Source of the DNA: Paracoccus sp. SMMA_5_TC
GTDB taxonomy: Bacteria > Pseudomonadota > Alphaproteobacteria > Rhodobacterales > Rhodobacteraceae
Direction: 5' to 3'
Assembly (NCBI RefSeq): GCF_009696685.2
Contig: NZ_CP102355.1
Location: forward strand, 897,001 to 961,000
DNA: 64,000 nt
Shown: positions 36,770 through 44,191 of the stretch, one piece after another
Layout of the letters: each line of letters starts with the position of its first letter
How positions within the stretch are numbered: position 1 is the first letter of the stretch
Translations under genes and position numbers: made by a program
The notes under the pieces: model-generated
What the model was told of the DNA's origin: nothing
Seen by the model: the letters and a program-made list of their open reading frames with translations, nothing else
The model's database searches: none

Positions 36770-36803
36770 ACGCCCGCCACCATCCGGTTGCGGGCGTTTT
36801 TTT
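36770..36803 (+). terminator. Intrinsic terminator of rpsO
   Basis: CGCCCGC (36771-36777) pairs with GCGGGCG (36790-36796) and is followed by seven T residues. It lies 22 bp after the rpsO stop. Confidence 0.9.
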
Positions 36804-36823
36804 GTTCCGGACGCGGATTCCGG

Positions 36824-36838
36824 TTAACAAACCCTTAA
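36824..36838 (+). promoter_or_regulatory. Perfect CtrA box ahead of the 36912 gene
   Basis: TTAACAAACCCTTAA is an exact TTAA-N7-TTAA. It starts 20 bp after the rpsO terminator and 88 bp before the ATG of the uncharacterised gene, inside a locally AT-rich stretch. Confidence 0.6.
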
Positions 36839-36911
36839 AATACCACATGCTTTCCACGTTTTTCCGCGCGAGGAAGCATCTAGAATGTGCCTGTCGAACA
36901 GGAGACGGTGC

Positions 36912-37472
36912 ATGTTGAACAGTATTGTAAATTCCCTTCTGAAACCCCTGACGCAGCCGGCGGCGGTTAACGCGAATGCCAGCAGCGCCGTTGCTGCCGC
37001 TGCCCAGCAACCCCCGGCAAGCGATTCGTCCTTGCGACCCGGATTTGGCTTCGATCTGTCACCGCAGGCATTGCAGCAGCTGGCCAGCATGTCGCAGACT
37101 GCGGATAACGGCTCGGACACGGCCCCCGCGGTGACGGCTGCGCAGCCGGGGGCAACCGCCGATACGGCCCCCGCTGCCATGGCTGTATCCCCTGATGCGC
37201 CTGCGGCCCCCGCCGCTGCGGCGGCACACAGGCCCAACCCTGCGATCGCCGCCGCCGACCGCCACCCTGCACCCCAGCTGCGCGACGCCGCTCGGATCGA
37301 CCTGCCCGACGAGTCCGGACTTGATCTGGAAAGCGCCCGGGCCTGGGCCATCGCAAGCCTGAAGCGGGAAAGGCTGGGGGATCTGGTCTCGCGCCTGCAA
37401 CCGGCCAACCCTCCGGTTGCATCCTCGGGCCATGCCCCGGCTGTTGGCGGCCCGCAGGACAGGACGGGCTGA
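36912..37472 (+). CDS. Uncharacterised Ala/Pro-rich protein under a CtrA box
   Basis: The ATG at 36912, preceded by AGGAG, gives 186 residues; an in-frame ATG at 36885 has no ribosome site. I do not recognise a family. A short amphipathic N-terminus (MLNSIVNSLLKPL) leads to a low-complexity Ala/Pro/Asp region (about 15-125), with a small ordered-looking block FDLSPQALQQLASM near 47-60 and a predicted helix DLESARAWAIASLKRERLGDL near 143-163. There is no signal peptide or membrane segment. It lies alone between the rpsO terminator and putP. The upstream CtrA box suggests a motility, cell-cycle or gene-transfer context. Confidence 0.7.
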   Translation: MLNSIVNSLLKPLTQPAAVNANASSAVAAAAQQPPASDSSLRPGFGFDLSPQALQQLASMSQTADNGSDTAPAVTAAQPGATADTAPAAMAVSPDAPAAPAAAAAHRPNPAIAAADRHPAPQLRDAARIDLPDESGLDLESARAWAIASLKRERLGDLVSRLQPANPPVASSGHAPAVGGPQDRTG

Positions 37473-37479
37473 TCGCGCA

Positions 37480-37521
37480 GTTCCCCGATCGGGCCGAATC
37501 ACCTCGGTTTGATCGGGGAAC
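37480..37521 (+). terminator. Long inverted repeat after the 36912 gene
   Basis: GTTCCCCGATC (37480-37490) and GATCGGGGAAC (37511-37521) form a perfect 11-bp stem with a 20-nt loop, 8 bp past the stop. No T-run follows, so termination is likely but not certain. Confidence 0.5.
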
Positions 37522-37553
37522 CGCCCGCGATGGGGCATGGTCCCGGATTCGCT

Positions 37554-37600
37554 ATGGTCATATCGCCTTAATCCGGGAAAATCGTGGTCAATATGACCAT
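37554..37600. promoter_or_regulatory. Nested palindromes ahead of putP (candidate operator)
   Basis: ATGGTCATAT (37554-37563) is repeated inverted as ATATGACCAT (37591-37600). Within the second arm TGGTCA-ATA-TGACCA (37585-37599) is itself a perfect palindrome. Three TGGTCA-type half-sites thus lie 100-146 bp ahead of putP. The TGGT...ACCA form recalls GntR/FadR-type operators. Confidence 0.45.
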
Positions 37601-37699
37601 TTTTCGGGGGAAAGACTGATCGAGGTTTGTTTCATTCTTTCAGAGCACACAACCTTGTGACATAGGCCCGCCCCATCTGGAAAATCGAGGGAGGTGACC

Positions 37700-39157
37700 A
37701 TGGAGACGGGTGTCTGGATCAGTCTGACCGCCTATTTCCTGCTGATGATCGCCATCGGCGTCTATGCGTGGCGCAAGTCCACGTCCAATTCCGAAGAATA
37801 CATCCTGGGCGGGCGCAACCTGTCGCCGTCTGTGGCGGCGCTGTCTGCCGGCGCCTCGGACATGAGCGGCTGGCTGCTGCTGGGCCTGCCGGGCGCGCTG
37901 TTCGTGTCGGGCCTGTCGCAAAGCTGGATCGGCATCGGTCTGACGCTGGGGGCGCTGCTGAACTGGATCATCGTCGCGCCCCGCCTGCGCGAGCAGACCG
38001 AGCACTATGACAACAGCCTGACCATCCCCGGCTTTCTGGGTAACCGCTTTCCCAGCACGGCCCGGCTGCTGCGCATGGTGTCGGCAGTGGTGATCGTGCT
38101 GTTCTTTGCCGTCTATACCGCTTCGGGGCTGGTGGGCGGCGGCAAGCTGTTCGCCAGCGCCTTTGGCGGCAGCTACATGACCGGTGTCCTGCTGACGCTG
38201 GGCATCGTGCTGGTCTATACCGCGATCGGCGGCTTTCTGGCCGTCAGCCTGACCGATTTCGTGCAGGGCTGCATCATGATGCTGGCGCTGGTGATCATGC
38301 CCATCGTGATCCTGACCACCGACGGTGGCCAGGGCATGGCGGTGGCGGCGGACCGGCTGACGGCGGTCGATCCCGATTACCTGTCGATGTGGAAGGGCGT
38401 GACCGCGCTGGGCTGGATTTCGGCCATGGCCTGGGGGCTGGGCTATTTCGGCCAGCCGCATATCATCGTGCGCTTCATGGCCGTGCGCAGCGTCGCCGAT
38501 GTGCCGACCGCACGCAACATCGGCATGGGCTGGATGGTGATTTCGCTTGTGGGGGCCATCGCGCTGGGCATTTTCGGCCGCGCCTATGCGCTGCGCACCG
38601 GGCTTGAGGTATCGGACCCCGAAACCATCTTCATCCTGCTGGCCAATCTGCTGTTCCACCCGCTGGTGACCGGGTTCCTGTATGCGGCGCTGCTGGCGGC
38701 GATCATGTCCACCGTGTCCAGCCAGTTGCTGGTATCCTCGTCCTCGCTGACCGAGGATATCTATCACATGCTGCTCAAGCGCGATGCCAGCGACCGCGAA
38801 CTGGTCAACATCGGCCGGCTGACCGTGCTGGGCGTGGGCCTGGTGGCGGCGGTGATCGCCAGCAACCCCGACAGCAAGGTTCTGGGGCTGGTCGCCAATG
38901 CCTGGGCCGGCTTCGGCGCCGCCTTCGGCCCGCTGATCCTGCTGTCGCTGACCTGGCGGCGGATGACCGGGGCAGGGGCGGTGGCCGGGCTGGTCGTCGG
39001 CGCGGTCACGGTGGCGCTGTGGATCGGTCTGGGCCTGAACAAGACTTTCATGGGCGAGGGGCTTTACGAAATCGTCCCGGGCTTTGTCGCCTCGTTCCTG
39101 GCCATCGTGCTGGTCAGCCTGGCCACGCCCGATCGTGGGGAATATCGCGCGCGCTGA
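37700..39157 (+). CDS. putP: Sodium/proline symporter
   Basis: The ATG at 37700, preceded by GGGAGG, gives 485 residues and about thirteen membrane segments of the SSS family. EEYILGGRNLSP near 32-43, SAGASDMSGWLLLGLPG near 52-68 and SWIGIGLTLGALLNW near 75-89 are the PutP-type sodium and proline site region. It imports proline with Na+. The upstream palindromes suggest specific control; no putA lies in the window. An 11-bp hairpin follows. Confidence 0.92.
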   Translation: METGVWISLTAYFLLMIAIGVYAWRKSTSNSEEYILGGRNLSPSVAALSAGASDMSGWLLLGLPGALFVSGLSQSWIGIGLTLGALLNWIIVAPRLREQTEHYDNSLTIPGFLGNRFPSTARLLRMVSAVVIVLFFAVYTASGLVGGGKLFASAFGGSYMTGVLLTLGIVLVYTAIGGFLAVSLTDFVQGCIMMLALVIMPIVILTTDGGQGMAVAADRLTAVDPDYLSMWKGVTALGWISAMAWGLGYFGQPHIIVRFMAVRSVADVPTARNIGMGWMVISLVGAIALGIFGRAYALRTGLEVSDPETIFILLANLLFHPLVTGFLYAALLAAIMSTVSSQLLVSSSSLTEDIYHMLLKRDASDRELVNIGRLTVLGVGLVAAVIASNPDSKVLGLVANAWAGFGAAFGPLILLSLTWRRMTGAGAVAGLVVGAVTVALWIGLGLNKTFMGEGLYEIVPGFVASFLAIVLVSLATPDRGEYRAR

Positions 39158-39179
39158 GCCGGCGCCCATGCGTTCCGTC

Positions 39180-39204
39180 TGCGCCCGCCATTGTGGCGGG
39201 CGCA
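39180..39204 (+). terminator. Strong stem-loop after putP
   Basis: TGCGCCCGCCA (39180-39190) and TGGCGGGCGCA (39194-39204) form a perfect 11-bp stem with a TTG loop. It is 23 bp after the putP stop, followed by TGACGTTT rather than a clean T-run. Confidence 0.65.
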
Positions 39205-39271
39205 TGACGTTTCGACCGCCGCTTCGGATGGCGCAGGATTGCGCCGATCCTGGCCGGGGCAACAGCAGGCT

Positions 39272-39300
39272 TTGCTTTTCGCGATGTTTTGCTGTATGCG
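39272..39300 (+). promoter_or_regulatory. Candidate pnp promoter
   Basis: TTGCTT (39272-39277) and TATGCG (39295-39300) are 17 nt apart, about 120 bp ahead of the pnp ATG. The leader that follows contains GGCGGC/GCCGCC (39357-39362 and 39369-39374), which could be the stem used in PNPase autocontrol. Confidence 0.4.
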
Positions 39301-39421
39301 CCCTGCATCTGCGACGTGACGCCATGCCCCGTGGCACATGCAAAGGATAGGGGCGGGGCGGCAATGGGGCCGCCATAGGACAAGGGGCGCCGGAGGGCCG
39401 GACGCACCCAGAGGAAACCAG

Positions 39422-41569
39422 ATGTTTGATGTAGTGAAGAAATCGATCCAGTGGGGCCAGGAAACCCTGACGCTGGAAACGGGCAAGGTTGCCCGTCAGG
39501 CCGACGGTTCGGTCATCGCCACCCTGGGCGAGACCAGCGTGATGGCCAACGTCACCTTCGCCAAGGAACCCAAGCCCGGGCAGGACTTCTTCCCGCTGAC
39601 GGTGCACTACCAGGAAAAATACTATGCCGCCGGCAAGGTGCCGGGCGGCTTCTTCAAGCGCGAGGCGCGCCCGACCGAAAAGGAAACGCTGACCGCGCGC
39701 CTGATCGATCGCCCCTGCCGCCCGCTGTTCGCCCCCGGCTTCAAGAACGAAGTCCTGGTCATGTGCACGGTGCTGAGCCATGATCTGGTCAACGATCCCG
39801 ACATCGTGGCCATGATCGCCGCCTCGGCCGCGCTGACGATTTCGGGTGTGCCCTTCATGGGTCCGATCGGTGCCGCGCGGGTCGGCTTCGTGAATGGCGA
39901 ATATGTCCTCAATCCCGAAGTTTCGGACATGGACAACCTGCGCGCCAATCCCGAACAGCGTCTGGACCTGGTGGTTGCCGGGACCAAGGACGCGGTGATG
40001 ATGGTCGAATCCGAAGCCTATGAGCTGACCGAAGAGGAAATGCTGGGCGCGGTGAAATTCGGTCATCAGGCCATGCAGCCGGTGATCGATCTGATCATCG
40101 AACTGGCCGAGGCCGCCGCCAAGGAGCCTTTCGATTTCCAGTCGCCCGACTATTCGGCGCTCTATGCCCGGGTCAAGGAACTGGGCGAGGCCGAGATGCG
40201 CGCCGCCTATGCCATTCGCGACAAGAGCGAGCGTCGTGATGCCATCGAGGCGGTGAAGGCCCGCATCACCGAGAACCTGACCGAGGAAGAGCTGGCCGAC
40301 ATCAACCTGGGTTCGGCGCTGAAAAAGCTGGAATCGGCGATCCTGCGCGGCGGCATCATCGACGGCGCCCCGCGCATCGACGGGCGCGACAACCGCACCG
40401 TGCGCCCGATCGATTGCGAGGTTGGGATCCTGCCGCGCACCCATGGCTCGGCGCTGTTCACCCGCGGTGAAACCCAGGCGCTGGTCGTGACCACCCTGGG
40501 AACGGGCGATGACGAACAGATCATCGACGCGCTGCACGGCAATTTCCGCTCGAACTTCCTGCTGCATTACAACTTCCCGCCCTATTCGGTGGGCGAGGTG
40601 GGCCGCGTCGGTTCTCCCGGCCGGCGCGAGATCGGCCACGGCAAGCTGGCCTGGCGGGCGCTGCAGGCGGTTCTGCCGGCGCCGACCGATTTTCCCTATA
40701 CCATCCGCGTGGTCAGCGAGATCACCGAATCGAACGGTTCCTCCAGCATGGCCTCGGTCTGCGGCGGGTCGCTGTCGATGATGGATGCGGGCGTGCCGCT
40801 GAAGGCGCCGGTCGCCGGCGTCGCCATGGGCCTGATCCTCGAGGATGCCGACCGCTGGGCGGTTCTGACCGACATCCTGGGTGACGAGGACCATCTGGGC
40901 GACATGGACTTCAAGGTCGCCGGCACGGCGAACGGCATCACCAGCCTGCAGATGGACATCAAGGTCGCCGGGATCACACCGGAAATCATGGCGCAGGCCC
41001 TGGCGCAGGCCAAGGATGGGCGCCTGCACATCCTGGCCGAGATGTCCAAGGCCCTGACCGAAGGCCGGCGCGAATTCAGCGCCCATGCCCCGCGCATCGA
41101 GACCATGCAGATCCCCACCGACAAGATCCGCGAAGTGATCGGCTCGGGCGGCAAGGTGATCCGCGAGATCGTCGAGGTTTCGGGCGCCAAGGTGGACATC
41201 AACGACGATGGCACCATCAAGATCGCCTCGGCCAATGCCGATTCGATCAAGAAGGCCTATGACATGATCTATTCGATCGTGGCCGAGCCGGAAGAGGGCA
41301 AGATCTATACCGGCAAGGTGGTCAAGCTGGTCGATTTCGGCGCCTTCGTGAACTTCTTTGGCAAGCGCGACGGCCTGGTGCATGTGTCCCAGATCGCCAA
41401 CAAGCGCCTGAACCACCCCAACGAGGTGCTGAAGGAGGGCCAGGAGGTCAAGGTCAAGCTGCTGGGCTTTGACGACCGCGGCAAGGTGCGCCTGGGCATG
41501 AAGATGGTCGATCAGGAAACCGGCGAGGAAATCGTCGCCGAGAAGAAGGAAGAGGCCGCCGAGGGCTGA
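39422..41569 (+). CDS. pnp: Polyribonucleotide nucleotidyltransferase (PNPase)
   Basis: The 715-residue enzyme has the usual order: two RNase PH-like domains (about 1-230 and 315-545, with [23 protein letters not shown] and [18 protein letters not shown]), a KH domain with [15 protein letters not shown] near 565-580, and an S1 domain ([18 protein letters not shown] near 625-642). It degrades RNA 3' to 5' phosphorolytically in the degradosome. GAGGAAACCAG precedes the ATG. rpsO, the normal direct neighbour, is 2.7 kb upstream with two genes between. Confidence 0.98.
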   Translation: MFDVVKKSIQWGQETLTLETGKVARQADGSVIATLGETSVMANVTFAKEPKPGQDFFPLTVHYQEKYYAAGKVPGGFFKREARPTEKETLTARLIDRPCRPLFAPGFKNEVLVMCTVLSHDLVNDPDIVAMIAASAALTISGVPFMGPIGAARVGFVNGEYVLNPEVSDMDNLRANPEQRLDLVVAGTKDAVMMVESEAYELTEEEMLGAVKFGHQAMQPVIDLIIELAEAAAKEPFDFQSPDYSALYARVKELGEAEMRAAYAIRDKSERRDAIEAVKARITENLTEEELADINLGSALKKLESAILRGGIIDGAPRIDGRDNRTVRPIDCEVGILPRTHGSALFTRGETQALVVTTLGTGDDEQIIDALHGNFRSNFLLHYNFPPYSVGEVGRVGSPGRREIGHGKLAWRALQAVLPAPTDFPYTIRVVSEITESNGSSSMASVCGGSLSMMDAGVPLKAPVAGVAMGLILEDADRWAVLTDILGDEDHLGDMDFKVAGTANGITSLQMDIKVAGITPEIMAQALAQAKDGRLHILAEMSKALTEGRREFSAHAPRIETMQIPTDKIREVIGSGGKVIREIVEVSGAKVDINDDGTIKIASANADSIKKAYDMIYSIVAEPEEGKIYTGKVVKLVDFGAFVNFFGKRDGLVHVSQIANKRLNHPNEVLKEGQEVKVKLLGFDDRGKVRLGMKMVDQETGEEIVAEKKEEAAEG

Positions 41570-41594
41570 TCGCTTTCTGTCGATTCAATAACCG

Positions 41595-41624
41595 TCCCGC
41601 CCATGGCCATCGCTCTGGGCGGGA
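41595..41624 (+). terminator. Stem-loop after pnp
   Basis: TCCCGCCCA (41595-41603) and TGGGCGGGA (41616-41624) form a 9-bp stem with a 12-nt loop, 26 bp after the pnp stop. No T-run follows, so it may protect or attenuate rather than terminate. Confidence 0.45.
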
Positions 41625-41666
41625 TGCCTGCCTTGAAGAACCGCGGTTTTCGCCGAGGTGATACGG

Positions 41667-42455
41667 ATGACGCAAAGCGACATTGCAAGCCTGTGGATCG
41701 GCGATCGGCTGGGCGACATCGAACTGGCTTCGATCGCGTCCTTCCTGCGGCAAGGTCACGACTTCACCCTTTACAGCTATGGTCCGGTGGCGAATGTGCC
41801 AGAGGGGGTGCGGCTGGAAGATGCCCGACAGATTTTGCCGGGCGACCAGATCCTGCGCTATTGGCGCAATGGGAATCCGGCCCTGCATGCCGATGTGTTC
41901 CGCTATGCGATGATCGCGCGGACCGGGGCGATCTGGGTCGATCTTGACGTCATCGCGCTGCGGCCGTTCCGCTTTCCCGGGCCATGGGTTTTCGGTTACG
42001 AGGATGCCGAACAGGTCAATAACGCGGTTCTGGGCCTGCCGGCCGATTCGCCGATGCTTGCGCGGCTGCTGGAAATGCGGCCCGACACGCGCGGGGTGCC
42101 GCCGCATCTGACCGGCGCCAGACGTCTGAAATACCGCCTGCGCGGCTGGCTGACGGGGGGCGTGCCGATTTCGCGATGGCCCTGGGCCAGCACCGGGCCA
42201 CGCGCCGTCACCCTGTTCGCACGGCAAAGCGGCGAAATCCGCCACGCGCTGCCGCCGACGGCCTTTTATGCCATCCCGCATCACGCCGCCCGCAGCCTGC
42301 TTGTGCCGGGCGGGTTGAGCGCGGGCATGCTGCCGGAAGATGCCTATGGCGTGCATTTGTGGGGCGGCGAATTGCGCCGGATCCTGACGGATGAATTTGA
42401 CGGGCGGGTGCCGGCGACATCATTTCTTGGTCAGCAACTGGCGATGGCCCGTTGA
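41667..42455 (+). CDS. DXD-type glycosyltransferase (GT32-like)
   Basis: The ATG at 41667 (GAGG about 8 nt upstream) gives 262 residues. HADVFRYAMIARTGAIWVDLDVIAL carries the DLD metal-binding motif around residue 91-95 and is typical of Gly_transf_sug/GT32 enzymes with a GT-A fold; a later GVHLWGGEL block near 232 supports this. No signal peptide is present, so it acts on the cytoplasmic face. It is followed by a GT2 gene 52 bp on, suggesting a joint role in LPS or surface glycan decoration. Confidence 0.72.
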   Translation: MTQSDIASLWIGDRLGDIELASIASFLRQGHDFTLYSYGPVANVPEGVRLEDARQILPGDQILRYWRNGNPALHADVFRYAMIARTGAIWVDLDVIALRPFRFPGPWVFGYEDAEQVNNAVLGLPADSPMLARLLEMRPDTRGVPPHLTGARRLKYRLRGWLTGGVPISRWPWASTGPRAVTLFARQSGEIRHALPPTAFYAIPHHAARSLLVPGGLSAGMLPEDAYGVHLWGGELRRILTDEFDGRVPATSFLGQQLAMAR

Positions 42456-42507
42456 CGCCGACGATGGCCTTGGCGCAAACCGGGCCCGTGCTGCAGCAGG
42501 TTTGGCC

Positions 42508-43317
42508 ATGATCCTTCCCATTTCCGCCTTCATCATCTGCCAGAACGAAGAACGGGTGATCGAAAACTGCATCCGCAGCGTCGCGTTCTGTGCGGAAATC
42601 GTGGTGGTGGATTCGGGTTCCACCGACGGCACGCTGGCGATCCTGGAACGGCTGCGGGCCGAGGGGTTGCCGCTGAAGATCCTGCAAGAGCCCTGGCGCG
42701 GCTTTGGCGCGCAAAAGCAGTTCGCGCTGGATCAGTGCAGCCAGGAATGGTGCCTCAGCATCGACAGCGACGAACGGGTCAGCCCGCGGCTGGCGGCGAT
42801 CTTTCCCTCGCTGTTGCAGGATCCGGCGGTGAATGGCTGGAAGATCACCCGCTATGACTATCTGAACGGCTATGGTTATGTGCCGCCTTCGTCGCATGAA
42901 CGCTATCATAACCGGCTGTTCCGACGCGGCACGGGCCGATTCAACACCACCGACCTGGTTCATGAGGGAATCGAGATCGACGGGCAGGTGCGCAAGGCCC
43001 GCCCCGGAGGGCTGCTGCATTTCAGCCCCATCGTGCTGAACGATCAGATGCTCAAGGAAAATCGCTACTCGACGCTGAAGGCGCAGATGAAGGCACAGCG
43101 CGGCATGCCGCCGCGGCCGTGGAAGATGCTGTTCAGCCCGCCGATCTTCTTTCTGCGCTGGTATCTGGCGCATGGCATGTGGCGCTGCGGCTGGCCGGGG
43201 CTGATCCATTGCGCCAAGGGCGCGATCTATTCCTTCCTGACCGAGGCCAAGCGCTATGAAAACGCCGCCATGCAGCGCGTGCCGCCGGTCGAGCCGGTCG
43301 AGGTTGATCGCTACTGA
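42508..43317 (+). CDS. Glycosyltransferase family 2 protein (LPS core WaaE/KdtX-like)
   Basis: The ATG at 42508 gives 269 residues. ISAFIICQNEERVIENCI at the N-terminus, VVVDSGSTDGTLAIL and WCLSIDSDERVSP (DSD metal site near 88) define the inverting GT-A GT2 family; KQFALDQC and HNRLFRRG are shared with WaaE-type beta-1,4-glucosyltransferases of LPS inner core. It probably works with the preceding GT32-like enzyme. The sugar transferred is not readable. Confidence 0.85.
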   Translation: MILPISAFIICQNEERVIENCIRSVAFCAEIVVVDSGSTDGTLAILERLRAEGLPLKILQEPWRGFGAQKQFALDQCSQEWCLSIDSDERVSPRLAAIFPSLLQDPAVNGWKITRYDYLNGYGYVPPSSHERYHNRLFRRGTGRFNTTDLVHEGIEIDGQVRKARPGGLLHFSPIVLNDQMLKENRYSTLKAQMKAQRGMPPRPWKMLFSPPIFFLRWYLAHGMWRCGWPGLIHCAKGAIYSFLTEAKRYENAAMQRVPPVEPVEVDRY

Positions 43318-43322
43318 GCCGC

Positions 43323-43347
43323 GGGGCGCGGCGATGACCCGCGCCCC
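43323..43347. terminator. Bidirectional stem-loop between GT2 and peroxiredoxin genes
   Basis: GGGGCGCGG (43323-43331) pairs with CCGCGCCCC (43339-43347) with a 7-nt loop, between two convergent genes. There is no T-run, but its position fits a shared terminator. Confidence 0.5.
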
Positions 43348-43368
43348 CCGGCCCCGCCGGCCGTCGGA

Positions 43369-44025
43369 TCAGGCCGGATCCTTGGCATAGCGCAGATAGG
43401 GCAGTTTCTTGTCCAGCTGTCCGTATTTCGCCTCGGCCTGGGCATCGTCCAGCGCCAGCGCCACGATCACATCCTGGCCCGGCACCCAGTTCGCGGGCGT
43501 GGCCAGCGGCACGCCGTCGGTCTTGCGCACCGCATCCAGCGCCCGCAGGATTTCGGCGAAATTGCGCCCGACCGACATCGGATAGGTCATGGTCAGCCGC
43601 ACCTTCTTGTCGGGGCCGATGATGAACACCGTGCGCACCGTGGCCGAATCTTGAGGCGTGCGGCCTTCGCTGGGCAGGTAATAGTCGGCCGGCAGCATGT
43701 CATAGGCCTTGGCCACGGTCAGGTCGCTGTCGTCGATGATGGCGAAATTGGCCGGGGTGCCGGCAACCTTCTCGATGTCCTGTTTCCATTTCACATGGTC
43801 GTCGACGGAATCGACCGACACACCCAGAACCTTGGTATTGCGCTTTTCGAACTCGGGCGCCAGCTGCGCCACGGCGCCGAATTCGGTGGTGCAGACCGGC
43901 GTGAAATCGCGCGGATGCGAAAACAGGATGGCATAGCTGTCGCCGATCCAGTCATGGAAACGGATCTTGCCCTCGGTCGAATCGGCGGTGAAATCGGGGG
44001 CGGTATCGTTGATGCGCAGGGACAT
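43369..44025 (-). CDS. Peroxiredoxin, Prx6/1-Cys type
   Basis: The ATG at 44025, with AAAGGA upstream, gives 218 residues. The peroxidatic cysteine is in HPRDFTPVCTTEFG (C47), and VDSVDDHVKWKQDIE and the C-terminal arm with TPANWVPGQDVIVAL identify the Prx6/AhpC-TSA long-tail group. There is no second cysteine in the tail, consistent with a 1-Cys mechanism. It reduces hydroperoxides in the cytoplasm. A palindrome lies in the 166-bp region shared with the divergent ALDH operon. Confidence 0.92.
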   Translation of the reverse strand: MSLRINDTAPDFTADSTEGKIRFHDWIGDSYAILFSHPRDFTPVCTTEFGAVAQLAPEFEKRNTKVLGVSVDSVDDHVKWKQDIEKVAGTPANFAIIDDSDLTVAKAYDMLPADYYLPSEGRTPQDSATVRTVFIIGPDKKVRLTMTYPMSVGRNFAEILRALDAVRKTDGVPLATPANWVPGQDVIVALALDDAQAEAKYGQLDKKLPYLRYAKDPA

Positions 44026-44074
44026 GATGCAATCCTTTGCTTGTTGGCTCGGGGTGAACATAGGCATCGCGTTG

Positions 44075-44089
44075 CGGGTTGCAAACCCG
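44075..44089. promoter_or_regulatory. Palindrome between peroxiredoxin and ALDH genes
   Basis: CGGGTT-GCA-AACCCG is a perfect 6-3-6 inverted repeat, 50 bp upstream of the peroxiredoxin ATG and 102 bp upstream of the ALDH ATG. A regulator for either unit could bind here. Confidence 0.4.
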
Positions 44090-44191
44090 ACACGACGGTC
44101 AGGATGCCGCAGGGTCCGGCCGGGGCAGGCCGCTCTTGCGCAGCGGCGCCGGGGGTGCCACGTTACCGCCACAGCCGGAAAGGAGCCGCCC

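Noticed and set aside
39084..39350. 88-residue plus-strand frame after putP
   Set aside because: Overlaps the putP end and the strong hairpin at 39180; composition is that of a chance frame.
39357..39374. RNase III-type autoregulatory stem of pnp
   Set aside because: Only a 6-bp stem is visible; mentioned with the promoter but not strong enough for its own call.
37640..41416. 1258-residue minus-strand open frame opposite putP and pnp
   Set aside because: It is the antisense shadow of two clear genes in GC-rich DNA; the translation is His/Gln/Arg/Gly-rich with no domain.
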